This document shows positions 21,616 to 32,888 of a stretch of 64,000 nucleotides of DNA, piece after piece. The stretch's first letter is position 1. Every line of letters begins with the position of its first letter. The notes under the pieces are model-generated. The model was not told the DNA's origin and ran no database searches. It saw only the letters and a program-made list of their open reading frames with translations. The stretch comes from Strongylocentrotus droebachiensis. Lineage: Eukaryota; Echinodermata; Echinoidea; Camarodonta; Strongylocentrotidae. The translations under genes and the position numbers were made by a program. The stretch covers positions 207,354 to 271,353 of the forward strand of contig JAVYIG010002107.1 of the NCBI GenBank assembly GCA_035222895.1. The letters run 5' to 3'.

Positions 21616-22329
21616 GAATTCATTCATTCATTCATTTTTATTTTTTTCATTTCCAACTAAATACAATATAAATAATAACGAATACAATGTAAAATGTATA
21701 CAAAACGTAGTTACATTTGTAATAAACAAATCTTAATAGTAATTTCTATATTTGAGGAAGACAAAAATTGAATTTTTAAATTTAACTGCATTTATATTTT
21801 GAGGAAATGGAGATGTCCACTGAAAAGCAGAGCTTATAAATTGTGGACCCCTCAGATAATAATGAGTGTGATAAGAATATGGAATACATAATCAATCAAA
21901 GAAGAATAGCGGCCAACAGAGACAACATTTATTAAAACACGTAATGACTGTAAACAAGAAGACGTAACAAATTACATGACGAAGAAGGAACAGAAAAAAG
22001 AAGGGTAAAAAAATATGGGCTGCGTTTGGAGGGAAGGAGAGGAGAGAAAAGGAAAATTGTAGAGATCGAGCACGAAATAGGGAGCGCACAAAATCCTTGA
22101 GATAGCTGAAACAAAAAGAGCAAGAACATGATGGCAAGTAGTTTTGTATTTTAGAGATGGGCAGAAGAAAAGAGGGAAAGAAAAACAAATTGGGAAGGAG
22201 AAATTCTATCACGATAAATTTATAAATATTATAAGATTGTAATAAGGAAAATTTTAACTTTTTTTTAAAAGCAATTAGTGAAGGGGAAGTTTTCAAATCT
22301 TTATGCAGAGTATTCCAAGCAATTGATAA

Positions 22330-22550
22330 ATAGTGAGGACATGACGTCACAAACTGATAAACATATTGGCAATTTGTGTTGTGATTCTCATTGTTCCATA
22401 GTTTTACATACTTTTTCAAAAATTCATAACTTTCTTATTAGTTATCAGAATTTGCTCAAACTTTTTTTGATTGGTTTGTCTGATTTTTCTGCTTCTATTG
22501 AAAGTAAGTTATTTTTGGAGTGGACTTGTCCTTTAAACATAAATTGACCG
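22330..22550 (-). repeat. ~210-bp repeat beginning AAAGGACAAGTCCAC
   Basis: Inserted in the LINE C-terminus. On the minus strand it starts TTTAAAGGACAAGTCCACTCC and continues with GAAAAATCAGACAAACCAATC. A related start, AAAGGGCAAGTCCACCC with GAAACGTCAGAAAAACAGATC, is at 60,680-60,775 on the plus strand, so this is a dispersed short repeat family. Confidence 0.65.
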
Positions 22551-23214
22551 AGCTGAAATAAGTACAAATCCTTAATTTTTAAGATGTTATTTTCCAAAAA
22601 CAGAGGATCAGTATGGGAGCGTATGGGGGCATTACAGATAATACGAATAACTCTCTTTTGCAGCAATAGAACTCTTTCCAACAATGTATGATGTGTATTG
22701 CCCCAAACTAGAAGACCGTAATTCAAATATGGCAAGATCAATGAAGAATACAGCATAAATAATGATGATTGTGGTAAGTACAATTTTAGTCTATTGATAA
22801 CACCAATATTGCGCGAAATGATTTTACAAATATTATCAATGTGTGCAGGGGCGTCGCTAGACCTTCTTCAGTGGGGGGGGGGGGGTGTAGAGGCCAACGA
22901 TTACCGACAAAACTAGCCACCAATTACCGAAAAAATTTAATGTCCAATATCTATAAATTCAACCCTATAAACCTGGGGCCGAAGGCTAAATTGTTTTTCC
23001 TATGGACTATCTATAGTACTTGCATATGCGCAAAATGGTCATTTTCCTCGACGACATAAATATACGAATTATTTCTGCAATTTAGTTAGCATCATATCTA
23101 TATATTTTAATGCAGGCGCGGAGCTAGGATCTTATTTTAGGGAGGGGCGGTAGTGAGCAAGAGAATCATTTAAAAGCGCGCTCAGTAGGGTGTGGGTGAT
23201 GGGCCTCCCGCTTA

Positions 23215-23960
23215 GACGTTTCCTTAAATTATTAGGAAAAGAAGACGATTAATTGTACCGTTTTCGACTGGTAATCCTTGGCTGAATGAAGTCCCCCTCC
23301 CCCCCCCCCCCCCCTCCCGCGCGAAGCGCGAAAGCTTTGACGTTTTAAATTATTATAAAAAAGAAGACGATTTGCTGTACCGTTCTCGACTGTATATCCT
23401 TTTCTGAATTCAGTTCCCCCCCTCCCGCGCGAAGTGCGGAAGCTTTGACGTTTCATTAATTATGAGAAAAAGCAGACGATTCGGTGTACTGTTCTTGACT
23501 CTTAATCCTTATCTGAATGAAGCTTCCCCCTCCCGCGCGAAGCGCGGAAGTTTTGACGTTTCATTAAATTATTAGAGAAAGAAGACGATTCGTCGTACCA
23601 TTTTCGACTCTTAATAAGCCCTATTCATCTGAATTCAGTTTCCCCCTCTCGCGCGAATTGCGAAAGCTTTGACGTTTCCCACATTATTAGAGAAAGAACA
23701 CGATTCGTTGTACCGTTTTCGACTCTAAATAAGCCCTATTAATTTTGTCTGAATTCAGTTTCCCCCTCTCGCGCGAAGCGCGGAAGCTTTGACGTTTCCT
23801 TAAATTATTAGAGAAAGAACACGATTCGTTGTACTGTTCTCGACTCGTCTAAATGAATTTTCCCCTTCCGCGCGAAGCGCGGAATTTTTGGCGTTTCCTC
23901 ACGATATAAAGAAAGGAAGACGATTCGTCGTACCGTTGTTGACTCTTAAACCTTGTTTAA
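23215..23960. repeat. ~107-120-bp minisatellite within hAT-like element
   Basis: Six to seven units share TCCCGCGCGAAGCGCGGAAG, CTTTGACGTTTC, TTAAATTATTAGAGAAAG and ACGATTCGTCGTACCGTT. The anchor GCGCGAAGCGCG is near 23,320, 23,427, 23,536, 23,653, 23,771 and 23,870; it is self-complementary and could form a small hairpin in each unit. Confidence 0.85.
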
Positions 23961-24214
23961 ATTTAGTTTCCCCGAAAAATTTAAACCTCTGATTTCTTTA
24001 GCTGATATTACAGGAAAAAACAAGTATTGTAGTTGTAGTCACTCTCGAAGTCGTCACAGCGGATAAGAAGTCACAGTTCGTAGGGAAAAAAACTTGTCGG
24101 GCGACCGACAATATACATCTCACCGACTTCAAACTTCTGCATTGATATAGTACACGAGGATCGAGCAAGAATACCGACACAGCTGACCCGACACAGCAAC
24201 ATATTTACCCGTGT

Positions 24215-24590
24215 CTTTCTTGCTCCCTCGACGAGACGACTCCACCCAACAACCCCCTTCTCTCTTTTACTCCCACTCCTCCTCTCTCAGACTCTCTCTC
24301 TCCTCTCTTTCATCCCCCGTTTCTTTTGGTTCCCTTTCACTCTTTTTTCTTTTGTTTTCCTCTTCTTTCTTTTCTTTGTTTTCCTTTCTTTCCTCACCTC
24401 CCTCTTTTCTTTTTTTCTCTTTCTTTCTTCTCTTTTCTCTCCTTTCTTTTCCTTTCTTTCCTTTCTTTTCCTTTCTTTCTTTTCTTTTCCTTTTCTTTTT
24501 TTCTTTTCTTTCCCTTTCCCTCTCTTTTTCCCTCTCTTTTTTTCCCTCTCTTTTTTCCCTCTCTTTTTTTCCCTCCCCCTTTTCTCTTTT
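24215..24590. repeat. ~375-base pyrimidine tract
   Basis: The plus strand is almost entirely C/T (many TTTCTTTTCC and CTCTTTTTTCCC words), so the minus strand is a long purine run. Open frames on both strands here are composition artefacts. Such mirror-rich tracts can adopt triplex structures. Confidence 0.85.
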
Positions 24591-27171
24591 TCCCGACGGT
24601 AGCGCAATTTTACCGACAATATCCTGAGAGGTGGGGGGTGTCGCACCCCCACACCCCCCTTTGGCGACGCCCCTGCCTGAATGTGTGGTTTCCAAGAGAG
24701 TTTATCATCGACTGGTATACCCAAGAATTTGGTAAGAGGGACATGTTTCAAAGGGGTATTGTCAAAAATAATGTCAGAGGGTAATGAATCCAAGGAGTTA
24801 CTAAATAGCATGTAGTTCGTTTTCTGGAGATTAAGTGACAATTTATTTGCTTGTATCCATTGCAATATATTTAATAACTCGGCATTGATTTTATCAACCA
24901 GGACGTTTGAATTTTTGTGTCAAAAAAATAAATTAGTATCATCTGCAAATAAAATAAACGACATGGAGTTAGATGATTTACAAAAGTCATTTATATAAAG
25001 AATAAAGAGTAGCGGGCCTAGCAAACTACCTTGTGGGACACCACAACTAATATTGCATAATTCAGATGCATGCTCGTTTAAGTGTACATATTGCTGTCTG
25101 TTAGAGAGGTAACTCCTGAACCACTCCAAGGCCTTTCCACGTACACCATAGTGAGATAGTTTGTAAAGTAAAATTTCGTGATTGATCGTGGTAAAGGCCT
25201 TGGAGAAGTCCAGGAATATACCTACAGTGTGTGATGTATCAATTGCGTGGGCAACCTTCTCAACAAAAGACATTAAGGCATGGACGGTGCTGTGCTTTTA
25301 TCTAAAACCAAATTGGAAGTTTGAAAATACATCATATTTTTTCAAAAAGGAGATCATCCGGATATAGATTATTCTTTCTAAAACTTTAGAAAATGAAGAT
25401 AATAAAGAAATCGGGCGGTACTTTATCACCCTTTTTAAATAACGGAATCATTTTGGCTATTTTCATAGATTTAGGACATTTACCATGTAAAAGTGATATA
25501 TTAAAATGTGAACCAATGGATCTGCAATAAAGGGAATAATGGATTTTAGTTTGACATTATTAATTCCATCATATCCTGAACTTTTCTTATCTTTCAGATT
25601 AGAAACAATTTTCATAATTTCTTGCCTATTAGTTGGAACAAGGAAAATAGAATTTGGATTGTGAGGGCCTAAAAACTCCATACAATTTGTGTTTGAAGGC
25701 AGAATGTTTTTAGCAAGGTTATCACCTATTAAAGAAAAATAAGTATTACAAATATTAACTATATCTTTTGGGTCTTCAACAATCTCATTATCAAATTTGA
25801 TCTTATTTACCTCAGATTTATTATTAACTTGGTTCATTGCTTGTTTGATTACCTTCCAAGTGTTTTGCATATCATTTTTGAAAATTTGCAAACGATTTAC
25901 AAAGTAATTTCTCTTTTCTAATCGAATAATCCTAGTCATAATGTTTTTATAGGATGTATATTTTCTCCTCGATTGCTCAGTGCCTTTTATTTTATATTTA
26001 TAATAAAGGTTATTCTTCCGATTTATTGATCGCAATATAGACTTAGAAATCCAAGGGAGTTTGGGCGTTTTCTTATAACCATGTTTGACGTTTTGCTTCG
26101 GCATAAAAACAATTAATTTCATTTTCGGAATAAACACTATACCAATCAGTATTTTCGAGATTAGCGCCAAGGCGAGCTAAATTCTCTACAGTTATTTTAC
26201 GTCTACTTGGGTAAGGACCATTGTTGTTAAATGGCTGTGAACCGTGTATTGAGTCACAATGGGGTAATGGTCAGATATGTCCGAAAGAATAATGTAAGAA
26301 TCAAAATGTGGAGTAACATTAGAAAAAATATTATCAATTAAAGTAGCAGATGTATTTGCAACACGAGTTGGAAATAAGTGGCAAGAAAGAAGCAGACAAA
26401 ATTGTTTCGAGAAATTCTTGAGAAGCATTGCTATGTAAGTGCTTTAACAGGTCTATATTAAAGTCACCCATCAAAAAACAATCTTTATTGTTGAAATTGG
26501 CGTTTTGTAATGTGTCAGATAAATACAATAAAAATTCGTGTGCATTCGAACTCGGGGGTCGATATATCACGCCGTCTAGTATGTTCTTATTACCGGGAAT
26601 CACGATTTCAATAAAAAGGGATTCTATAATATTATTGCATGTTGAGAGATTATCTAGAACGGTATAATTCAGTTTTTTAAGTATATATAAAGCAACGCCG
26701 CCACCCAGTCTTTCTTGCCTATTTTTATGAATAAAATCGTAGTTATCAATAGAGTATGGGTGGTTGGAATCACAAGTTAACCAGGTTTCAGTAAGACCAA
26801 TTAGGGATAATGGTTTTTTTTTGTGAGGGCTTATCAAGAAGCGAAAGTAGATCATCCAAGTGCCTATTTAAACTTCTAATATTCAAATGAAGCAAGGAGA
26901 ACGTATCATTACGAAATTCTTTCACAACATTACGAAACTGATTAACAGATACATATTTAGAAACGTTGCATTGAGCAGGATCATCAAAATCAAAGTCAAA
27001 TTCTAGTTCTTCAAGTGAAGAGTTGATATTGTCCATAACATAATTATCAAATAATTTGGCAAGGGTGTTAGCTTCATCCTCAAGTCGAACAGGTCTGTGT
27101 AAATCAAAAAAATCATCATCATTCACCGTATGGAAAGGGAATTGCTGCTTATCACGTGAACTTGCCATCAT

Positions 27172-29964
27172 GAATTCAGAATCAGTATCCCAATATGAAT
27201 AATTGACGATATGAGGAAATAAAATACAGGATAAATTTTGGCGCTGTCAAGGAGAGATGGGGAAAGGAAAAGAAAAATAGCCTAGTATCCAAAGGCAGCA
27301 AGGAGAAAGAAGAAATGAACAAGACATATGCATAACCTGTACAAAACAAGGAAGATTGCTGTCGCTGAAAGAATAAACACGATTAGAAGAGATGGAATAA
27401 CCACTAAAAACAAGGAGAGGAGAACAGACACACGAAGTTCGTATGTAAGAACAAAAACTCTGTCGGCATGACGAACATTAAAAGGCAATCGATCTATGCA
27501 GGGGCGTATCATGATACAGCAAAAACAAACGATCAGCCATAAGGCCCTATGACAATAATAATTGCGAATGAGAAAATATCTAATAACGATGAATAATCCT
27601 TGAAATATAAGATAAGCAGTTGAAGTGTTGGAGAAAAAAGGACTGTCGACCTAAAAATGGTCTCCAAATGAAGTTATATGACAAGAAAAGAAAAGATTGA
27701 TAAACAGTTTGAGTTACATGTGATAAGAATTATCAAGAATTAGAAGCATGGTTCTTTCAGATATTGTAATTAAACAAGGAAAACAATGGACTAAGTATTA
27801 CAATGTTGTGAGAATCATGCACGGGTGACAGAACAAATAATGTAATGCTATGGTTGATGAGGCCAATCAATCGTGGTGAAAATACTCAATTTGCATTGGC
27901 AGTATTTCAATAAATGAATAATTCAAGTATCGAGAAAAGTATGTAGAAAAAATTTAACAAGTGAATTGAAACATCAGGCATATAGGCGCCGGAACACCCC
28001 GTGCGGACCACGAGCAGAGGGGTATAGTATTGTTCAATGACACACCCCTCCCCCAACCCATCGCCCGCCCGGAGCCCCCGGCGCACTTGGTACCACATAA
28101 TATGCATGGTCTTTTTGAAGAATGTTATAACAGAAGGAAAAAAGCACGATTGAATGATTGTATTACCGATTGCATGGCCCATCAACTGGTTACAACGTAG
28201 TTAAAGATACAAAACAGTTGTAATGTTGTGCCTGGATAAGACAAGTCAATCAGTGTGACACAAACTCATTTACAATGCTAATTATTGAATAGAATAACGA
28301 ATTCGAGTAACATAACAAAAAACAAAAAACAAAAGGATGTAGCGGGAAATAAATTTAAACCGCAAATTATTGAATGAGGAATGTCATTATGATCAAAAGA
28401 ATACACGTTTTGCAATTTGAGTAAGAACATGCTGTGAAATACCAGCAAGAAAATCAGGGCTCTTCAGACAGTGTAACAAAAATAAAGACAGCATGATTGA
28501 CTTAAAGAACAATTGTATGAACCATCGGCTTGTTACTTCCGGGTTAAAATACTAAACACATGCAATGGCATGGTTACAGGAGCCAAGCCTGTCGTAACCA
28601 TCATTTTCTTTTAACATTGTAAATTCAGAAATAAACGAAGAATTTGGATATGGTCAAATGAGTAAGTACAACATACATCAATATGTGATCTAGATATACC
28701 AGTGTTAGAAGCAATGTTCTTCCAATATTTTAATTAAACATAGAGGGCATGATTGACGAATTACATTACTCAATTGTATGAATCATCAGCTGGTTACATA
28801 AAATAAAAAAACGCGGTACAATGCTATGATTGGAGAAGCCAGGGCGGTCATTTATGGTAACAAATCTCGGTTAATATTGCTATTTTGTGTACATAAAACA
28901 TTTAGGAGTGGTCGAAAAGAATACAAACAGGAATTTAAAATGTGATTTGAAATAACAGGAGTAAAGGTATGGCTCTTTCAATACTGTAACTTAACTGGAA
29001 AGCATGATTGATCGAATAAACACTGAGCTGGTTACAACAAAATTTAAACCAACACAAATACCAAAGAAACTAAATGTTATTGTTAGATAAAACTGATAGT
29101 AATATACAATAAAGTACACATTGCTTTTATGCACTGAAAGGAAAAGAAGGACGAACCAGAAAAAGATGCAAATAAGGACTCACTCTGGAGCTCATTTGCC
29201 AATAGCCTACTTATTTCAATAAGTGGGTTAGTTGAAAACAATGGGGTTGAGGAACAATATAGCTTTCAGTAATATAAAAGTTCCTTAAAAATCCCCTTAA
29301 AATTTCCATTTCAAAACTATATTGAAGATCCCAACAAGAGAAATTATGGTATAAATGACATTAATGAGACACAATAACATAACATACTAAGGTGATGTAC
29401 TATGATTACATTCTTTTTCTCCCTTCCTTCTTTCCTCTCTCTTTTTCTTAAAGTATAATAACAATAATGCAAAATAGATGTAGCATGCCTGGGAGAGTCG
29501 AAATGATCCTGCTACACCATAGATCGCTGTATAGCGGTGGAGAACAAATTTCGGTTCAAAATTATGTACAAGAAACATAACCTTAAATATTGTTCAAACG
29601 CATAATTCAAAGATTCAATCAATAAAGCAAGCCAATGATTTGGGGCTGTTTTTAAACTCAAGTGAACATTCAGAACAATGTTTCATTCTGAGATTGATTG
29701 ATCATTGACCAATCGGAATGAAAAAAGATAAGAAAACATAAAGCCTAGCTACTAGCCCGAAAATATGTAAAAGGTACATGTACATGTATAGTATATCAAT
29801 CAGGAACATGAACTGAATACAGGTAGGCCTATGGTGGTAAGTGTTTGCTCAGTATTATTAGCGTTTTTTTTTTTTTTTGGGGGGGGGGCTCTCTTTTTCA
29901 ATTCCAAACACTTAGCTTACAATCAGTCGACTAAAACTGTCAAGTCAGGGACCGAAAAATGTAT
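27172..29964. other. Non-coding, includes diverged tandem array
   Basis: No gene. Between about 27,770 and 29,080 a degenerate unit recurs at 250-340-base spacing: a ...GCATGATTGA...AATTGTATGAACCATC.GCTGGTTAC block (near 28,145, 28,490, 28,748, 28,995), each followed by a ...CAATGCTATGGTTG..GAAGCCA block (27,845, 28,222, 28,565, 28,822). It lies just upstream of the minus-strand LINE and could be its 5' region. A GC-rich patch at 27,980-28,090 with terminal GGCGCCGG/CCGGCGC words interrupts it. Confidence 0.55.
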
Positions 29965-29968
29965 TTAA

Positions 29969-31251
29969 AGGAAACCTAAACCCAAAGAATAAGTGTAGGT
30001 ATTCTGAAAATGAGATGTATTCCTGCCCTTTGATGTACAATATTCCTTACGAAAATGTACAAGATAAATATAAATGAAGATATTCCTGGCATGATGTGAT
30101 GCCTTTCAGCATGATATGGGCGCAGCCATTTTCTTGAAAATGTGACGTACCTGTTGAAGTCGAAAATAGGGACTTTTAGATTTGCACGTCGACAGCTTTG
30201 ACTGCAACGTGTGACGTCATTTTAAGGCACTGCGCATGCGTTACGTCGTCTCAGTCGGCGATCGAAAATGCGTCAACCTTGATTTTCCTAAATCTAGTAC
30301 ATACATACATATTGGTATTTATATAGCGCCTTTACATGCTCAAATAACTAGTATGCCGCGTGCGCATAAAATATACAGTTCCTCAGGTAGACAAAGGAAC
30401 ATCCTTTCCCTGCTATTATGTAAACATGTGTAGAACAGGTGTCACATGCATATTCACCTGTTCTACACATTTTTACATAATAGCAGTGAAGGGATGTTCT
30501 TTTGTTGAGGGTAGAATGAGGAACTGTGTATTTTGTCCTCTTTCTTTGTCCGTGATATTAATAGTGTTACTTCCTGCATGCATGTACTGTATATTGTCGA
30601 GTGCAATCTAAAAGATTTCTAATTGTAGTCAACATGGGAAGTTAAGTACGTTGACACGCATGATCAGTCGGCGTTCGTCGTGTTCTCGTCCACTCAATCT
30701 AAAAGTTCCTAATGTATCATGCACCAAGCTTTAGTTGGAAATAATTTTTAAATCAATAACAAAACCTTTACTTTTCAATAAAAAATAATAATAACTGAGA
30801 TGATAGAAATTACAATAGGTGAAAAATAAATAATGGGGGCACAATTGTAACAAAATTCATTTATAAATACTACACTATAGCAGCTGACAAATCTATTTCA
30901 TTTATGAGAAACCTTCACCGCAGAAGAGCACTAACTTATTTTATGCAATGTGCGTTGTGGCAATTATAGTACAAAGGATAATAGCAGGTGAATGAAATGC
31001 TTCATCACCACATACGTCTGGGTAGGAAGCATCCATAAATTTGAATACATTTACTTGATAAACGACTTCGCATAGTACGTCACATTATCAAGAAAATGGC
31101 GATGCCCATGTCGTGCTGAGAAACTGTACTTTGTTTTTGCTTGCTTTATACCTCTCTCATTCACCTGGGTGGGGAATCTTGTAGATTTATGGACAGGAAT
31201 ATAATAAATCTCTCAGAATAAGTAAAGTTACTACTTGGGATTCGGTTTCCT
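29969..31251. mobile_element. TTAA-flanked inverted-repeat element (piggyBac-like, non-autonomous)
   Basis: The left end reads TTAA-AGGAAACCTAAACCC (from 29,965); the right end, reverse-complemented, reads TTAA-AGGAAACCGAATCCC (to 31,255). Inverted similarity continues inward about 200 bases on each side: ATTCCTG...CC, then GACATGGGC..CGCCATTTTCTTGA.AATGTGACGTAC near 30,115-30,150 and inverted near 31,075-31,120. TTAA target duplication is the hallmark of piggyBac-type transposition. The core has no transposase ORF and hosts a separate hairpin at 30,366-30,535. Confidence 0.72.
30366..30535. repeat. ~170-bp hairpin nested in the TTAA element
   Basis: The left arm 30,366-30,441 (AAAATATACAGTTCCTCA... 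to TAGAACAGGTG) pairs with 30,455-30,535 across a 13-base loop, with small mismatches. The inner 30 bases around TTATGTAAA..TGTGTAGAACAGGTG are nearly exact. Either a small palindromic MITE or a long structured RNA if transcribed. Confidence 0.78.
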
Positions 31252-31259
31252 TTAATATT

Positions 31260-32066
31260 AACAATAATGAAACGTTAACTCAGTCAATTAATTAAAGGGA
31301 AAATCTAATCATTTTCAATATTTTCATGATGACTCAAGCTGGGATCCAGACCCGGCCCCCCCCCCCCCCCACTCAGTGTTATTTAGGGTACGCATATGCT
31401 CGTACTCTCTTTTTGAAAGCACCCCCTATCTGAGGACTGCCAACATTTCCGAACCCCCCTTTCGCGGGCTTTTCGCGGGCTTTTCCTGCCTTGGAGACCC
31501 CCCTAAATCAGGAAAAATGCTCAATGTACCCCCCTAAATTCGGAATAAGTTCTCAGGAGTCCAAAGAGATGAGAGAAAAAAAGAAAAACACCCCCTTTTT
31601 AAAGAAATCTCCGGGTGAAAAGTCAAATACACCCCTTTTTTTACAATTCTCGGGCCGGATTTTGTCGCACGAAAAGTACCCCTTTACCGGACATTTTGGC
31701 AACACGCATGCGGTCATTCCGACCTCTGAGTGGGGGGGGGGGGGGGCGGGGATCAAGATAGCCTGACCAAACCTGATGAACGATGTGACTAATGTATGGG
31801 ATCCAGAGTTTTTCGGAACTAGAGATAGATGCCATGTGTTGCGTCTGGCCAGATGAAAGGGGCTACCTGTAGATTTATACATGTTGTGGTGCATCCGGGG
31901 GGGGGGGTGGAAGCATGATGGGTATAGACATGTGCAAATCCTATTATGCATGGATATCCCAACAATAATGAAAATTCTAAATAACTTCGTAGGGCGCTTC
32001 GGGGTTTTTTTTACGTGTTGGAATTGTGCTTATTTGATGTGCGATAATGTGGTGGAGAAACGTTTA
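31260..32066. other. Non-coding with C-rich repeat
   Basis: No gene. 31,350-31,745 is a patch with repeated ACCCCCCTAAAT and CCCCTTTTT words, bounded by poly-C (31,358-31,371) and poly-G (31,733-31,746) runs; a GCGGGCTTTTC word is tandemly doubled at about 31,465-31,485. Short ORFs here are low complexity. Confidence 0.5.
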
Positions 32067-32255
32067 CAGTGCACTCTCGTTATAAAGAACACCGATATAA
32101 CAAAATTTCATTATAAAGAAGTAAAATCTCTGGTCCCATATGTGGGATTCCCTTTGTATTCTATTGTTTTTGCAACCCTGATACATGTATAAAGAAATTT
32201 GATTATAAAGAAATTTCATGGGTCCCGAGGACTTCTTTATAATGAGAGTGCACTG
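32067..32255. mobile_element. 189-bp pogo/Tigger-like MITE, complete
   Basis: Ends CAGTGCACTCTCGTTATAAAG and CTTTATAATGAGAGTGCACTG are inverted repeats flanked by TA (32,065-32,066 and 32,256-32,257). TA target use and CAGTG...TATAA ends fit Tc1/mariner-superfamily pogo/Tigger elements. No ORF. Confidence 0.85.
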
Positions 32256-32710
32256 TACATGGTGTTCTAGAGGTGAAGGATATGCAGGATGTTAAGAATG
32301 TGGATAAGATATCCCTCCCCGCCCGTGGCAGTGACCAATAAAAGACAATGACACCATGGACCGTGTGTTGAGTGGTCTGACATAAGTGTAACGTTTATAT
32401 TTAGGAAAAGTCTGTTGACCTCCAAAGTATATACAGTATTTAAGATAATTACTATTTTTTTTTTTTATCAATGATGGTCCAAACGTGAAGCATTGGTGGA
32501 GGAGTACATGTATGGGCCAGGAGGAAGTACACTCCCTTGACAATGGCGATTCCCTCATTCACATATGATGTATGTCATCACTCTCAAGTGAAGCAAGTAT
32601 TGGAACAAGGGAACAACCTCTCGAGAGGAGTATAGGGGGAAGTGTCGTGGCAGTATTGGAATGCCCTTACAGGTACACTCCCCTCAAGAAGTTGTTCCCT
32701 CATTCACTTA

Positions 32711-32888
32711 CAGTGCACTCTCGTTATAAAGAACACTGATATAACAAAATTTCATTTTAAAGAAGTAAAATCTCTGGTCCCATATCTTGGATTTCCTTTG
32801 TATTCTATTGTTTTGGCAGCCCTGATATAAAGAAATTTCGTTATAAAGAAACAATTTCATGGGTCCCAAGGACTTCTTTATAACGAGA
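32711..32888. mobile_element. Second pogo/Tigger-like MITE, right end truncated
   Basis: Same sequence as the element at 32,067 from CAGTGCACTC through CTTCTTTATAACGAGA, then it breaks off at 32,888, losing the last ten or so bases of its right end. TA precedes the left end (32,709-32,710). The 50-60 bases before it resemble 32,510-32,570. Confidence 0.8.

Larger units (their letters stand above)
22846..24675. mobile_element. hAT-like non-autonomous element inside LINE
   Basis: The ends CAGGGGCGTCGC (22,846) and GCGACGCCCCTG (24,664-24,675) are exact 12-bp inverted repeats starting with the CAG typical of hAT elements. AATGTGTG flanks both sides (22,838-22,845 and 24,680-24,687), an 8-bp duplication as expected for hAT, with four extra bases (CCTG) at the right junction. 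Joining the flanks restores the LINE reading. The interior is minisatellite (23,215-23,960) and a pyrimidine tract (24,215-24,590), with no transposase. Confidence 0.82.
21616..27171 (-). mobile_element. Degenerate CR1/L2-like LINE on minus strand
   Basis: Reads leftwards from an ORF2 start near 27,171 to a 3' end marked by (ATTC)4 at 21,616-21,636, i.e. a GAAT terminal repeat on the coding strand. It is a relative of the LINE at 9,464-14,078 with the same domain order but different sequence. It is interrupted by a 1.83-kb hAT-like insertion (22,846-24,675) and a ~210-bp repeat (about 22,330-22,550). ORF1 was not found upstream. Confidence 0.82.
21892..27171 (-). pseudogene. LINE ORF2 fragments, minus strand
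   Basis: Fragments in order: start (27,171-26,788), endonuclease (26,855-26,192: GLTETWL, GVIYRPP, MGDFNIDLL, ISDHYPI), linker and finger region (26,170-25,463, LRSINRKNNLYYKYK), a broken stretch with KKGD, RPISLL and an in-frame stop near 25,280, reverse-transcriptase core (25,273-24,920: FLDFSKAFTTINH, GVPQGSLLGPLLF, FADDTN), then WIQANKLSLNLQKTNYML (24,865 on) up to the hAT-like insertion. The frame resumes at 22,845 (LILPYLNYG, LLLQKRVIRI) and ends with an AWNTLHKDLKTSPSLIAFKK tail near 22,300. Multiple frameshifts: non-functional. Confidence 0.85.

Noticed and set aside
22841..22890. 7-bp ACACATT duplication with GCAGGGG ends for the hAT-like element
   Set aside because: Reading the ends as CAGGGG with the 8-bp AATGTGTG duplication fits hAT better, although four extra bases remain at the right junction.
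24211..24784. Ser/Phe-rich plus-strand and Lys/Glu-rich minus-strand proteins
   Set aside because: Both are translations of the pyrimidine/purine tract inside a hAT-like element.
31491..31766. Small gene in the C-rich patch
   Set aside because: Frame arises from repeated ACCCCCCT and CCCCTTTTT words bounded by homopolymers.
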